Position numbers and translations under genes: made by a program
Notes under the pieces: model-generated
What the model was told of the DNA's origin: nothing
What the model saw: only the letters and a program-made list of their open reading frames with translations
The model's database searches: none
NCBI RefSeq assembly: GCF_049985285.1
Contig: NZ_JBNIEU010000001.1
Span: forward strand, 930,001 to 994,000
DNA length: 64,000 nt
Source of the DNA: Aestuariirhabdus sp049985285
GTDB taxonomy: Bacteria > Pseudomonadota > Gammaproteobacteria > Pseudomonadales > Aestuariirhabdaceae
Direction: 5' to 3'
Shown here: in pieces, positions 1 to 8,363 of the stretch
How positions within the stretch are numbered: the first letter of the stretch is position 1
Layout: the number at the start of each line of letters is the position of its first letter

Positions 1-678
1 GATTACATCGAAGCCCTCTTTAAGCAAACGCTCGTAACGGTCGATATCCTCCTTACAACTGAAGTTGAACGCTGCGAAATTCTGTTCGATGTTTTGGCGC
101 GTAATATTGACATCATCGGCCTCAGGGACACCGGGAATACCGCTCAGAATCCCTTTAGTCGATGGGGTGATCAGGAGCTCGGGCAGCTTCTGGTCCTTTT
201 CCAGCCCCTCAGCGATCTCGATCCCACAAAACTCACGCTCACCCTTGGTGTAGGCTCGCCACATTGAGCCGGTGATGTATTGGCGACAGATCGCCTCGAT
301 CATTACCGGGCGCGCCTTCTGTACGATCCACACGAAGGGGTGAGGGATCTCGAGAATATGGCTATCGGCCAAGCCCTGCTCTCGAAACAGTTTAAACCAG
401 TGGTTGGAGATCGCATTAAGCGCTGCACCCTTACCTGGCACGCCGTTCATTCCCCCCTCACCATGCCAGATGCAATCGAACGCCGAGATGCGGTCACTTA
501 TCACCATAATCGCTAGTGGGGCGTCACTGGCTACATCGTAACCACGCTCACGAATCAGGCGCTTGCTGTCGGCTTCCGTCAGCCAGTAAACAGAACGGAC
601 TTTCCCGCTATGCACGGGGTTATTGGTGCGGATGGGCAGATCGTTGTTCACTGCCAGTACTTTGTTGGCAAGGCTCAT
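1..678 (-). CDS. purC: Phosphoribosylaminoimidazole-succinocarboxamide synthase, N-terminal 226 residues (runs off window start)
   Basis: Ligates aspartate to CAIR with ATP to form SAICAR in de novo purine synthesis. I translated the minus strand from ATG at 678; the frame stays open to base 1, so the C-terminus lies outside the window. The N-terminus reads MSLANKVLAVNNDLPI, followed by HSGKVRSVYWL (the SAICAR synthase strand bearing a conserved K-V-R) and DRISAFDCI, the conserved family signature near residue 60. The RQYITGSMWRAY segment is also typical, and the insert resembles the long (about 365 residue) form seen in Pseudomonas-like bacteria rather than the 237-residue E. coli form. It follows a PQQ-propeller gene by about 100 bases. 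Product call is firm; the missing end prevents checking the active-site C-terminal half. Confidence 0.93.
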   Translation of the reverse strand, partial: MSLANKVLAVNNDLPIRTNNPVHSGKVRSVYWLTEADSKRLIRERGYDVASDAPLAIMVISDRISAFDCIWHGEGGMNGVPGKGAALNAISNHWFKLFREQGLADSHILEIPHPFVWIVQKARPVMIEAICRQYITGSMWRAYTKGEREFCGIEIAEGLEKDQKLPELLITPSTKGILSGIPGVPEADDVNITRQNIEQNFAAFNFSCKEDIDRYERLLKEGFDVI

Positions 679-775
679 GGGCGGTCCTTTAGCGAAGGGT
701 TGTTGCTCAAAATTCGGGCAGAATACTACCCTGCACCAGGCTCCGAGTCCATATCCGCTAAAAAACCACAACGCC

Positions 776-1783
776 CTAAAGTGCCGATGGATCCGCCAAC
801 GTCACAAACTCCAGCTCACGGCCCCTGCGGACCGGCAGCATCACGCGCTGATTCCATACAATGGGTCCCGCTACGACCTGTCGTTGCAAAGCGCCGATGG
901 AATGCATATCACCCTGCTTGTTCAGGGTTTCAACATGACCTTCGCTATCGCTCACCCACCAGCGGCCCCCGTGCCAACTCGAGAGATGGGTGATGCCCCC
1001 TTGCAGAGGGTAGTCCGCCAGAAGCTCACCGCGATAGGCATCCACCTGCGACAGGCTGCCTCCGAAACGGTGCAGCAAGAGTTGATCCTCTCGAAAATCA
1101 ATGCGTTTAACCGGCGTCGCCAGCCTTAACTCCCACTGCAAATTTCCCTGCTCATCAAGCGCCACCACCCTCCCGGAGAACGTAGTGGCGATCAACAACG
1201 ACTCGTTCACCGCCACCGGACCGAATACCAGCTCATCCTCATCAAGATCAAACTGCCACCGGCTCTTACCTTCATGGTCCAGGGCCCACAGCACGCCGTG
1301 GCTTCCTCCACTGACCAATAGATCGCCCAAGGGTGCGGGGGTGTAGATCCAGCCGGGAAACGATCGCTGCCACAATAAACGCCCAGTCCCAACATCCACT
1401 GCACGCAGGATACCGTCGGTGGCTCCGGCTACCGCCATCGACTCCACCAGCAGCGGCGAATAAACCGCCGTGGTCGACACCGGATAGTGCCACCTGAAAC
1501 TTCCATCGGCCGGGTTGATCGCATAAATGCCCCTGCTACTGCCGACCAGGATCGAGCGCCCGTTGGCGACCGGCTCGAACACGCTTTGCCCATCAAGCAC
1601 CCGCCACTGTCTTTGCAGGGAGTCGCCGCTAAAGAGCGCCACCCCCTGATCCGACACCACAACACCCGTACCGACACCCTCAATATCCACCCGCAGGGGG
1701 TTAGCAGGCCGGACAGGCTCCTGTGCAGATGCCAACAGCGGAAGCCACAATAACCACCCTAGCCACCACCTGTTCCGGCCCAT
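776..1783 (-). CDS. Exported PQQ-type beta-propeller repeat protein
   Basis: 335 residues starting with a Sec signal peptide (charged MGRNR, hydrophobic WWLGWLLWLPLLASA, probable cleavage after ASA). The mature part shows repeated blades of the form AxDGxxxWxY/F (for example NPADGSFRWHYPV, DVGTGRLLWQRSF, DHEGKSRWQFDL, DEQGNLQWELRL), as in PQQ-like propellers such as BamB, without the residues of a quinoprotein alcohol dehydrogenase. It has no TonB or lipobox motif that I can see. The start lies 3 bases after the stop of the cytochrome P460-like gene, so the two are almost certainly cotranscribed and may form a periplasmic pair. A specific function is not assignable; it could be a scaffold or an electron-transfer partner. 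Confidence 0.8.
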   Translation of the reverse strand: MGRNRWWLGWLLWLPLLASAQEPVRPANPLRVDIEGVGTGVVVSDQGVALFSGDSLQRQWRVLDGQSVFEPVANGRSILVGSSRGIYAINPADGSFRWHYPVSTTAVYSPLLVESMAVAGATDGILRAVDVGTGRLLWQRSFPGWIYTPAPLGDLLVSGGSHGVLWALDHEGKSRWQFDLDEDELVFGPVAVNESLLIATTFSGRVVALDEQGNLQWELRLATPVKRIDFREDQLLLHRFGGSLSQVDAYRGELLADYPLQGGITHLSSWHGGRWWVSDSEGHVETLNKQGDMHSIGALQRQVVAGPIVWNQRVMLPVRRGRELEFVTLADPSAL

Positions 1784-1786
1784 AGA

Positions 1787-2326
1787 CTACATCCCCTTGG
1801 CGTAGCGGTCATGGTTAAACACCATGTCACCACCGGGTGCCGCTGTATGACAGGCGATGCAGCCGGCCTTCGCACCCTTGGCGACAGCGCCTGCCAACTG
1901 CATCCCCTTGGGATTTACATGGAGGGAGCCATCGGGCTTGTACTTCACCCAGAACCAGTCCTGATTATCGGCATCGAACCCTTTGCGCTTGTACATAACG
2001 GTGACCGCCTGAAGGTACTTCGACGGATTATCCGCCACCGCCTGCTTGCTGACCCCTTCACCACCGTAGTTTCGTTTGATGATCACCAGGTCATTGACAC
2101 CGCCGACCGACACCTTCGCGTCAATGGTATCGAGCACAGCGCCATGGGGATGCTGCCCCGTATAGGGGGTCGACATGATTGCATCGGCACCCACCAGACC
2201 GGCACTGGACAGTGCAGACCAGAGGTCTTGTGAATATTTGATATCCGCTTCTTCACCGAAAGGTGCCGCCATCACAGCACTACTGAGTAACGCTGAGCCC
2301 AGCGCCAGAACCCATCTCTTTTTCAT
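1787..2326 (-). CDS. Periplasmic cytochrome P460 family c-type haem protein
   Basis: 179 residues with a signal peptide (MKKRWVLALGSALLSSAVMA, cleavage near residue 20). A single haem c motif, C156-I-A-C159-H160, sits close to the C-terminus, preceded by FWVKYKPDGS and GxxLAGAVAKGAKAG, the arrangement seen in cytochrome P460/cytochrome c'-beta proteins. Family members bind haem in the periplasm; some oxidise hydroxylamine, others bind NO, and many are uncharacterised. A purine-rich AAGGGA lies before the ATG. First gene of a two-gene operon with the PQQ-type propeller protein. Family assignment comes from recalled motif layout, so the enzymatic role is open. Confidence 0.8.
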   Translation of the reverse strand: MKKRWVLALGSALLSSAVMAAPFGEEADIKYSQDLWSALSSAGLVGADAIMSTPYTGQHPHGAVLDTIDAKVSVGGVNDLVIIKRNYGGEGVSKQAVADNPSKYLQAVTVMYKRKGFDADNQDWFWVKYKPDGSLHVNPKGMQLAGAVAKGAKAGCIACHTAAPGGDMVFNHDRYAKGM

Positions 2327-2457
2327 CGTCGTATTCCCTTATTCGTAGTTGGAGTAACAAGGTTCGCGAGCCTTTCAAGGTATAAGAGCGCGACTCAAAC
2401 CAATTTCTTTCGCAAGCGATGTTTCTTACACTGGTCGCTCCACGACAGGAGTTCCAC

Positions 2458-2742
2458 GTGATCCGATTATCGAAACAACTGATGCTGCTACAAAACGAGT
2501 CCGAACTGTCCCAGGCGGGCTTAAAGCAGGGGCTCTGCTCAGAGCTGGCCAAGCAGCACGGGGGGGAGTGCGGGATAGAGTGGAGGTTTGATCGTGGGTT
2601 CTGGGACGATGGTGGCGGCAAACTAACCCTGCTATTTCACAACGCCAAAGAGCCCAAAAACGAAGAGTGCTGCCTGACCCTGCGTATGGAGCGCTCTCCA
2701 AAAGGGTATCGGGTCACCAGCCACCACCAGGCCGTGCCCTGA
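2458..2742 (+). CDS. Small hypothetical protein (94 aa)
   Basis: Open frame with a GTG start at 2458 preceded by CAGGAG at a 6-7 base spacing; the longer frame to 2419 lacks such a site. The product is soluble and charged, with paired cysteines (GLCSELAKQHGGEC, then EECCLTL) and a strand-rich middle (GKLTLLFHNAKEP). I do not recognise a family. It is divergent from the cytochrome P460 gene and upstream of endonuclease I. The ribosome-binding site and protein-like composition argue that it is real, but there is no homology evidence. Confidence 0.5.
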   Translation: MIRLSKQLMLLQNESELSQAGLKQGLCSELAKQHGGECGIEWRFDRGFWDDGGGKLTLLFHNAKEPKNEECCLTLRMERSPKGYRVTSHHQAVP

Positions 2743-2908
2743 CGCGCTGTCCCCCTCTGCGTAGCGCCCGTATCAAAACCCACCGCGCCAGAGCGGGTAG
2801 CCACGGTGCAACCAGCAGGCACCGGCTCCCCGCCGATTTACAAGGGGGACGAGGCCAGAGATAATCCCCCCTCAAGAGCCCGTTTTCGCTGCTGTATTGA
2901 GTCCTCTG

Positions 2909-3595
2909 ATGCCTCCCGTTGTTCGCCACATCTTTCTGTCTCTTGGCCTGCTCCTTTGCCCCTCCCTGACCGTTGCCGCGAGCAATTTCAGCGCTGCCAA
3001 ACAGGAGGCAAGGGAGATCTACGCGGACAACCCCGCCAGCTTTTACTGCAACTGCCGCTACCAACAGCAGGGCAAAAAACTGATACCCGACCTCGCCCAT
3101 TGCGGCTACGAAGTGCGCAAACAGCCCCGGCGCGCCGAACGCATTGAGTGGGAACACGTGGTGCCGGCCTGGACCCTGGGCCACCAGCGCCAGTGCTGGC
3201 AGCAGGGGGGGCGCAAAGCCTGTAAAAAAGATCCTGCGTTTAAGCAGATGGAGGCGGATCTGCACAACCTGGTGCCCGCCATCGGCGAGATCAACGGCGA
3301 CCGCTCCAACTACCGCTTTTCGATGCTGGGGGAGCACCCGGCCATGTACGGTGCCTGTGAATTCAAAGTGGATTTCAAGGCACGAAAAGCGGAACCTCCC
3401 GCCCTTAAACGGGGAGAGATCGCCCGTATCTACCTTTATGTGCACGAAAAATATGGATTAACCATGAGTCCCGCCCAACGCCGTCTGCTGCAGGACTGGC
3501 ACCGGCGTTACCCGGTCAGCGGCTGGGAACGGGAGCGGAATCAGCGCATCGCCGCCCGACAGGGGGATTCCAACCCCTGGGTGAGCGCGCAGTAA
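2909..3595 (+). CDS. endA: Endonuclease I (EndA/Dns family), secreted or periplasmic
   Basis: Non-specific deoxyribonuclease of the EndA/Vibrio Dns type. I chose ATG 2909 (228 aa); a TTG four codons upstream is also open. A signal peptide (MPPVVRHIFLSLGLLLCPSLTVAAS) precedes the mature domain. Family marks are YADNPASFYCNCRY, the ERIEWEHVVPAW active-site segment with the catalytic His near residue 83, and ADLHNLVPAIGEINGDRSNYRF with the metal-binding residues. Cysteines suitable for disulfides are present. It stands alone and convergent with the acyl-CoA synthetase. Likely roles are DNA use as a nutrient or limiting free DNA outside the inner membrane. Confidence 0.92.
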   Translation: MPPVVRHIFLSLGLLLCPSLTVAASNFSAAKQEAREIYADNPASFYCNCRYQQQGKKLIPDLAHCGYEVRKQPRRAERIEWEHVVPAWTLGHQRQCWQQGGRKACKKDPAFKQMEADLHNLVPAIGEINGDRSNYRFSMLGEHPAMYGACEFKVDFKARKAEPPALKRGEIARIYLYVHEKYGLTMSPAQRRLLQDWHRRYPVSGWERERNQRIAARQGDSNPWVSAQ

Positions 3596-3631
3596 ATCCC
3601 CCCGAGCCTGTCCCGGCAGGGGGTCAAATCA

Positions 3632-5254
3632 CTAGTCCCGCTCCCGCAACGCCTTGCGAATAATTTTTCCGGTCACGGTCATCGGCAACGACTCGACAAA
3701 TTCGACCTCGCGGGGGTACTCGTGGGACGCAAGGCGTGTTTTCACGTGCGCTTGCAATACCTGCACCAGTGCGGCATCACCCGGGTATCCTGAATTCAAC
3801 ACCACAAAGGCTTTAACGATCTGGGTGCGAACCGGGTCATCTTTACCCACCACCGCGACCATGCTCACGGCCTCGTGGGAGAGCAGGCAGTTTTCGATCT
3901 CTGCCGGGCCAAAACGATAGCCCGAGCTGGTGATCAGGTCATCGTCCCGGGCCTGGAAATAGAGGTAACCATCCGCGTCTTGCAGTGCCAGATCTCCGGT
4001 GAGCATCCAGTCACCCACAAATCGTTCGCGGGTCGCCCTTTCGTTATTCCAGTAACCCAAAAACATAACCGGGTCCGGGTGTTTTATGGCGATGGTACCC
4101 ACGGTGCCGGCGGCAACGGGTTCGCCCTCAACATCGAGCACGGCGAGTTCGTGCCCCGGCACCGCCATTCCCATGGAACCCGGCCGAGATGGCATCAGCG
4201 TGGTACAGTTCGAAACAATCATATTGCACTCGGTCTGGCCATAGAACTCATTAATGGTTACCCCCAGCTGCTGCTGCGCCCACTGCAGTAACTCCTCCCC
4301 CAGGGGCTCGCCTCCACTGGCGATGGTGCGTAACTGCAACGGCCAGCGGCCTCGAATATCCCCGAGGGTTCGCATCATCTTTAACGCGGTAGGGGGCATA
4401 AACAGATTGCGAATACCCAGTTGTGCAATAAGGGTTAGCGCGGCCTCGGGGTCAAATCGGGAAAAACGACGGGAGACCACCGTGACGCCGTGGTGCAGTG
4501 CCGACAGCAATACGTCGTAGAGGCCACCGATCCACGCCCAGTCGGCGGGGGTCCAGATGCGATCCCCGGGTTGGGGGAAAAGGTTATGGGAGAGTTCGAC
4601 ACCCGGCAGATGCCCCAGCAACACCCGGTGGCCGTGCAGAGCCCCTTTCGGCTGGCCTGTAGTACCCGAGGTATAGATGATCAGCGCTGGTGTGTCCGCT
4701 GTGGTCTGTACCGGTTCAAACTCGACCGAATGGTTTTCCAGTCCGGCGTAGAGGTCCCGTTCGTCACCCGCCGATGAATCGATCACCAGCACCTGCTCCA
4801 GGGCGGGTAGCTGGCACCTTAGGGGTTCCAGTTTGGCGGCCCCGATGCGGTCAGTAATCACTACGCGACAGCCCGAATCACTGAGGCGGTAGAGCAGCGC
4901 ATCCCGTTCAAACAATGAAAACAGTGGCACCGCAATGGCCGCCATCTTATAGATTGCGATATGGCCAAAAGCGGTTTCCGGGCACTGGCCCAGCAACACC
5001 CCCACCCGGTCCCCCTGCTGAACCCCGAGCTCGATCATCAGGTTTGCGAGGCGGTTGGAACACTCCTTCAGGCGCTGGTAACTAAACGCTTCCGGCTCCG
5101 CTCCCGCCGACTGATGCAAAATCGCAATGCGCTCTGGGTCAATGGCAGCCCAGCGATCACACACATCCTCACCGATGTTGTAACGCTCAGGAAGCGACCA
5201 GCGAAACGATTCTCGCAGTTGCTGGTAACTCTGTTGGGGATTATTGGGCAGCAC
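3632..5254 (-). CDS. AMP-forming acyl-CoA synthetase (medium-chain/acetyl-CoA synthetase-like)
   Basis: 540 residues from a GTG start preceded by AGAGG. Member of the ANL superfamily: the P-loop IIYTSGTTGQPKGA lies at about 192-205, the FYGQTECNMI motif in the middle, the LTGDLA hinge later, and the adenylation lysine in TGKIIRKAL is K530. The core WTPADWAWIGGLYD resembles ACSM-type medium-chain synthetases and some AcsA proteins. It activates a carboxylic acid to an acyl-AMP and then an acyl-CoA; chain length cannot be read from the sequence. Single gene, convergent with endonuclease I. The acs symbol is avoided because the sequence differs from classical acetyl-CoA synthetase (about 650 aa). 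Confidence 0.88.
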   Translation of the reverse strand: MLPNNPQQSYQQLRESFRWSLPERYNIGEDVCDRWAAIDPERIAILHQSAGAEPEAFSYQRLKECSNRLANLMIELGVQQGDRVGVLLGQCPETAFGHIAIYKMAAIAVPLFSLFERDALLYRLSDSGCRVVITDRIGAAKLEPLRCQLPALEQVLVIDSSAGDERDLYAGLENHSVEFEPVQTTADTPALIIYTSGTTGQPKGALHGHRVLLGHLPGVELSHNLFPQPGDRIWTPADWAWIGGLYDVLLSALHHGVTVVSRRFSRFDPEAALTLIAQLGIRNLFMPPTALKMMRTLGDIRGRWPLQLRTIASGGEPLGEELLQWAQQQLGVTINEFYGQTECNMIVSNCTTLMPSRPGSMGMAVPGHELAVLDVEGEPVAAGTVGTIAIKHPDPVMFLGYWNNERATRERFVGDWMLTGDLALQDADGYLYFQARDDDLITSSGYRFGPAEIENCLLSHEAVSMVAVVGKDDPVRTQIVKAFVVLNSGYPGDAALVQVLQAHVKTRLASHEYPREVEFVESLPMTVTGKIIRKALRERD

Positions 5255-5307
5255 GGGGAGTCCTCTTAGGGTTTGACTCCATAGTGCCTTACGCCAGAAG
5301 GCGAAGG

Positions 5308-5784
5308 CTAGCCTGGCCGTTGACCGATGGTATAGCGGCCGTCCTCATGAAACTGCACTACCTGGAGGCGGCGCTTACCCAACAACAACGGACCCTCATC
5401 GAAGAACAGGAAGTTTTTCCAGTGACGCCGGAATATACCCCAGTGAGTCTGGATCACATCCCGGCTGTGGTAGCAAAAATAGACTACCGTATTGTCCGCC
5501 CAGTCTATCGCCTCCAACAGCTCCGCTGGCAACGCAGCATCTTCACTCTCCCACTGCGCTTGCCATTGCCCCTCATGCCCCCAGGTTGTTGCATTGGCGG
5601 CCCAGTCGTCGCCACCAAACTGCTCCGGGTGCTGGCTCTGCCTGCTCACATGCTGTTGCCACAGCTGCATGCTACGGGCCTCGCCCAGGGGCAGGATCTG
5701 CTCCAGATCCGCCCCGGTAACGGGCATATCTTTATGCCGAAACACCCAGGCTTTGCGGTAACTGTCGAGGGAGGGTTGACTCAT
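5308..5784 (-). CDS. DUF2947-like cytoplasmic protein
   Basis: 158 residues, soluble, no signal peptide or membrane segment. The opening SYRKAWVFRHKDMPVTGADLEQILPL and the central DWADNTVVYFCYHSRDVIQTHWGIFRRHWKNFLFFDEGPLLLGKRRLQVVQF match my recollection of the DUF2947 family found in Vibrio and Shewanella. No function is known to me. No clear Shine-Dalgarno precedes the ATG. It lies 53 bases upstream of the acyl-CoA synthetase on the same strand and may be cotranscribed with it. Coding status is likely; the family name is moderate. Confidence 0.7.
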   Translation of the reverse strand: MSQPSLDSYRKAWVFRHKDMPVTGADLEQILPLGEARSMQLWQQHVSRQSQHPEQFGGDDWAANATTWGHEGQWQAQWESEDAALPAELLEAIDWADNTVVYFCYHSRDVIQTHWGIFRRHWKNFLFFDEGPLLLGKRRLQVVQFHEDGRYTIGQRPG

Positions 5785-6063
5785 AAGGGTGGATTAATCT
5801 GTGCTAAGTAGGAGGGCCACAGCCTAACATCACGGCGCCGAAAATGCTGCCGTACCAGAGGGGGAGTTCCTCTCCTATGTTGGCTTCCTCGCTGCAACCG
5901 CTAATGCATGTGGGCGCAACCCGGTATCTCTTCAACGGCCACTTACTGATCCCTGGATGGTGACACGGCGTAGTTTTTTGCGGCCAGTCCCCTTAAGAGG
6001 CGCGACATCATTACTCAACCCAACAGATAAGGCGACGCCCAATGAACAGGTGTATCGGCTAGT

Positions 6064-7128
6064 TTAGCGGGCGCGCCGCGCCCTTTCGCTGTCGATTAGT
6101 GCCCTTTTACGCGCCAACCCCCAGCGATACCCTCCCAGGCTGCCATCGCTCCTTAGCACCCGATGGCAGGGAATCAGCACCCCGATTCGATTCTTTGCAC
6201 AGGCCGATGCCACCGCCCGAACGGCTTTAGGTTGATCGATCTGCGCGGCCAACTCGCTATAGCTGAGCAGATCCCCCTCTCGAATGCTCAGCAAAAACTG
6301 CCAGACCTTCAGTTGAAACGCCGTGCCGCGCATATCGAGGGGCAGATCCGGCCAGGGTGCCCCCTCACTAATATGCTGATCCAGGGCGTTCATCCAGGCA
6401 TCGAGCTGCGGTGACTCCTGGGCTGCTGAGGGGTTTAACGCGGCCTTGGGAAACTCCTGTTGCAAACCCGATAGTAAGGACGCTTCATCTTCGCCGAACT
6501 GGACAAAGCAGACCCCCCTGTCCGTGGCCGCCATTACCATAAGACCCAACGCGGTATCACGGCACGCATAGGTGATCTCCTCACCTGCGCCCCCCGCCCT
6601 ATAGGCCTTGGGTGTCATGCCGATATTGCGGGTAGCTTCACCGTAAACCCGGCTTACCGAGCCAAACCCGGAAGCAAAGATAGCATCCGTGACACCCTCA
6701 CCCTGCTTCAGTGATGCTTTGAAACGCTGCATTCGTACCGCATCCTGATAGGCTTTGGGTGAAACCCCGAATGCAGCTTTGAATAGTCGCTGTAACCTGG
6801 AGGGCGACAGCCCTGCGATACCTGCCAGGGTAGCCAGTGTCAGCACCTCATCGGCATGGGATTCAATGTGACGCGCTATGGCCACCAGGCCTGCTACCCT
6901 CTCCGTTTCCCCTGCCGCCAGGCAACGTTTACAGGGTCGATATCCCGCCACTATGGCCGCTTCAACACTGGGAAAGAAGCGCAGATTTTCAGCGTTGGCT
7001 GAACGCGAACTGCACGATGGGCGGCAGAACACTCGGGTCGTGATAACGCCGTAAAAAAACAGGCCATCCTGGGTTTTATCCCGCGCCGCAATCGCCTGTC
7101 GCATCTGCTGTTCAGAGGGCATCGTCAT
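6064..7128 (-). CDS. ada: Bifunctional Ada: adaptive-response regulator and O6-methylguanine-DNA methyltransferase
   Basis: 354 residues, the same length as E. coli Ada. The N-terminal zinc domain has C35-RPS-C39 and C66-KR-C69, where C35 is the methyl-phosphotriester acceptor. An AraC-type helix-turn-helix pair follows (TLATLAGIAGLSPSRLQRLFKAAFGVSPKAYQ). The C-terminal methyltransferase domain carries PCHRV with acceptor Cys321, matching the E. coli position. It repairs alkylated DNA and, once methylated, activates transcription of the adaptive response, usually including its own gene. The start ATG ACG has AGGA 7 bases upstream. No alkB or aidB neighbour is visible, so it is a solo gene. 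Confidence 0.96.
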   Translation of the reverse strand: MTMPSEQQMRQAIAARDKTQDGLFFYGVITTRVFCRPSCSSRSANAENLRFFPSVEAAIVAGYRPCKRCLAAGETERVAGLVAIARHIESHADEVLTLATLAGIAGLSPSRLQRLFKAAFGVSPKAYQDAVRMQRFKASLKQGEGVTDAIFASGFGSVSRVYGEATRNIGMTPKAYRAGGAGEEITYACRDTALGLMVMAATDRGVCFVQFGEDEASLLSGLQQEFPKAALNPSAAQESPQLDAWMNALDQHISEGAPWPDLPLDMRGTAFQLKVWQFLLSIREGDLLSYSELAAQIDQPKAVRAVASACAKNRIGVLIPCHRVLRSDGSLGGYRWGLARKRALIDSERARRAR

Positions 7129-7360
7129 CTCATGATCCTGTTCCGAGGGGGTGATACCGCGCTACTATGACCCGTTTTCCAACCAGAGCGCTATCCGTTT
7201 CTTGCCCATTCATTGCTGTTTTTCCAAACCCTGCCCCTGAGCGCCACTTTGCAGATAAATTTTCCCGGTTAAGCCTATAAAAGCAAGAAGCGGATGGTTT
7301 GTAATCCTCTTGCCCTATAAGCTCGCTGCACTATGTGCTGAAGCGACACCAGGAGCTACG

Positions 7361-8284
7361 ATGACACCCGCTATTAACACTGCCATGGGCACCCGCGAAT
7401 GGATCATGTTGATCCTGTTATCCCTGCGCTGGGGCGGCTCCTTTTTCTTTGTCGGTGTCGCGGTTACCGAAATGCCTGCCCTGACCATTGTCGCTCTTCG
7501 GGTCGGGCTGGCGGCGATCGCGCTATGGTGCATCGCATGGGCAATGGGGCTGCGCCCCCCCAAACAGTTGCAGGCCTGGATCGCTTTTCTTGGCATGGGA
7601 CTACTCAATAATGTGGTTCCATTTACCCTTATTGTCTGGGGACAGACCCAGATTGCGTCCGGGCTGGCCTCCATTCTTAACGCCACAACTCCGCTTTTTG
7701 CCGTTGTTGTGGCAGGAGCGCTGCTGCACGACGAACGCGCCACGGTGTTAAAAATTATTGGGGTCGCACTCGGCTTTATCGGCGTTGTGGTGATGATCGG
7801 TTTGCCCGCTATGGGACAGAGCGATAGCACCCTGGCGCAACTGGCGATCGTCGGCGCCGCGCTATCCTACGCTTTTGCGGGGGTCTATGGCCGCCGCTTC
7901 CGAACCATGGGAATCAACCCTGTCGTGGTCGCTGCCGGCCAGGTAACGGCGTCCACGCTGGTTATGGTTCCTGTTGCGCTCACCGTAGACGGTCCACTCG
8001 ACATAGCCGGCCCCGGAACAGAGGTCTGGGCTGCGGTTGTGGGGCTTGCGGTCCTATCGACGGCCATTGCCTATGTTCTCTACTTCAAGATTCTCGAGTT
8101 GGCCGGTGCAACCAACGCCCTGTTAGTCACCCTGCTGGTTCCGGTTTCAGCCATTTTGCTTGGTGCCCTGTTCCTCGGTGAGTCCCTTGATAGCGTACAT
8201 TTCGTGGGCATGGCACTTATCGCACTGGGCTTTTCTGCCATCGACGGGCGCCTGTGGCAACGCAGGATCTCTGCAAAGGTCTAG
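7361..8284 (+). CDS. DMT/EamA family membrane transporter
   Basis: 307 residues from ATG 7361, chosen because AGGAG lies 5 bases upstream; an open frame extends to 7310 but lacks this site. About ten hydrophobic helices in two EamA repeats (roughly residues 10-140 and 150-290), with the usual LRWGGSFFFVGVAV opening and SGLASILNATTPLFAVVVAG in the middle of repeat one. These proteins export metabolites or amino acids across the inner membrane; the substrate cannot be read off. It converges on the enolase-like operon, so a functional link is possible but not shown. A strong GC hairpin separates the two. Confidence 0.88.
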   Translation: MTPAINTAMGTREWIMLILLSLRWGGSFFFVGVAVTEMPALTIVALRVGLAAIALWCIAWAMGLRPPKQLQAWIAFLGMGLLNNVVPFTLIVWGQTQIASGLASILNATTPLFAVVVAGALLHDERATVLKIIGVALGFIGVVVMIGLPAMGQSDSTLAQLAIVGAALSYAFAGVYGRRFRTMGINPVVVAAGQVTASTLVMVPVALTVDGPLDIAGPGTEVWAAVVGLAVLSTAIAYVLYFKILELAGATNALLVTLLVPVSAILLGALFLGESLDSVHFVGMALIALGFSAIDGRLWQRRISAKV

Positions 8285-8331
8285 CCGCACTGTTCGGCTG
8301 TCAGCTGATTTGTCGAATGACCTGTGCTGGC

Positions 8332-8350
8332 GGGGGGCGCGGCGCCCCCC
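8332..8350. terminator. GC-rich hairpin between convergent genes
   Basis: A near-perfect inverted repeat, GGGGGGCGC then GCGCCCCCC, lies between the stop of the EamA gene (8284) and the stop of the enolase-like gene (8364). There is no T-run on either strand, so it is a factor-dependent or weak terminator at best. A run of nine C follows at 8345-8353. Confidence 0.4.
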
Positions 8351-8363
8351 CCCAGTCGATAGA

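Noticed and set aside
2450..2462. GTTCCACGTGATCC, a partial parS-like sequence
   Set aside because: Only one half matches; too far from consensus, and overlaps a ribosome-binding site and GTG start.
2280..2621. 113-residue minus frame upstream of the cytochrome P460 gene
   Set aside because: Overlaps the P460 start and an opposite-strand ORF with a good ribosome-binding site; composition is poor.
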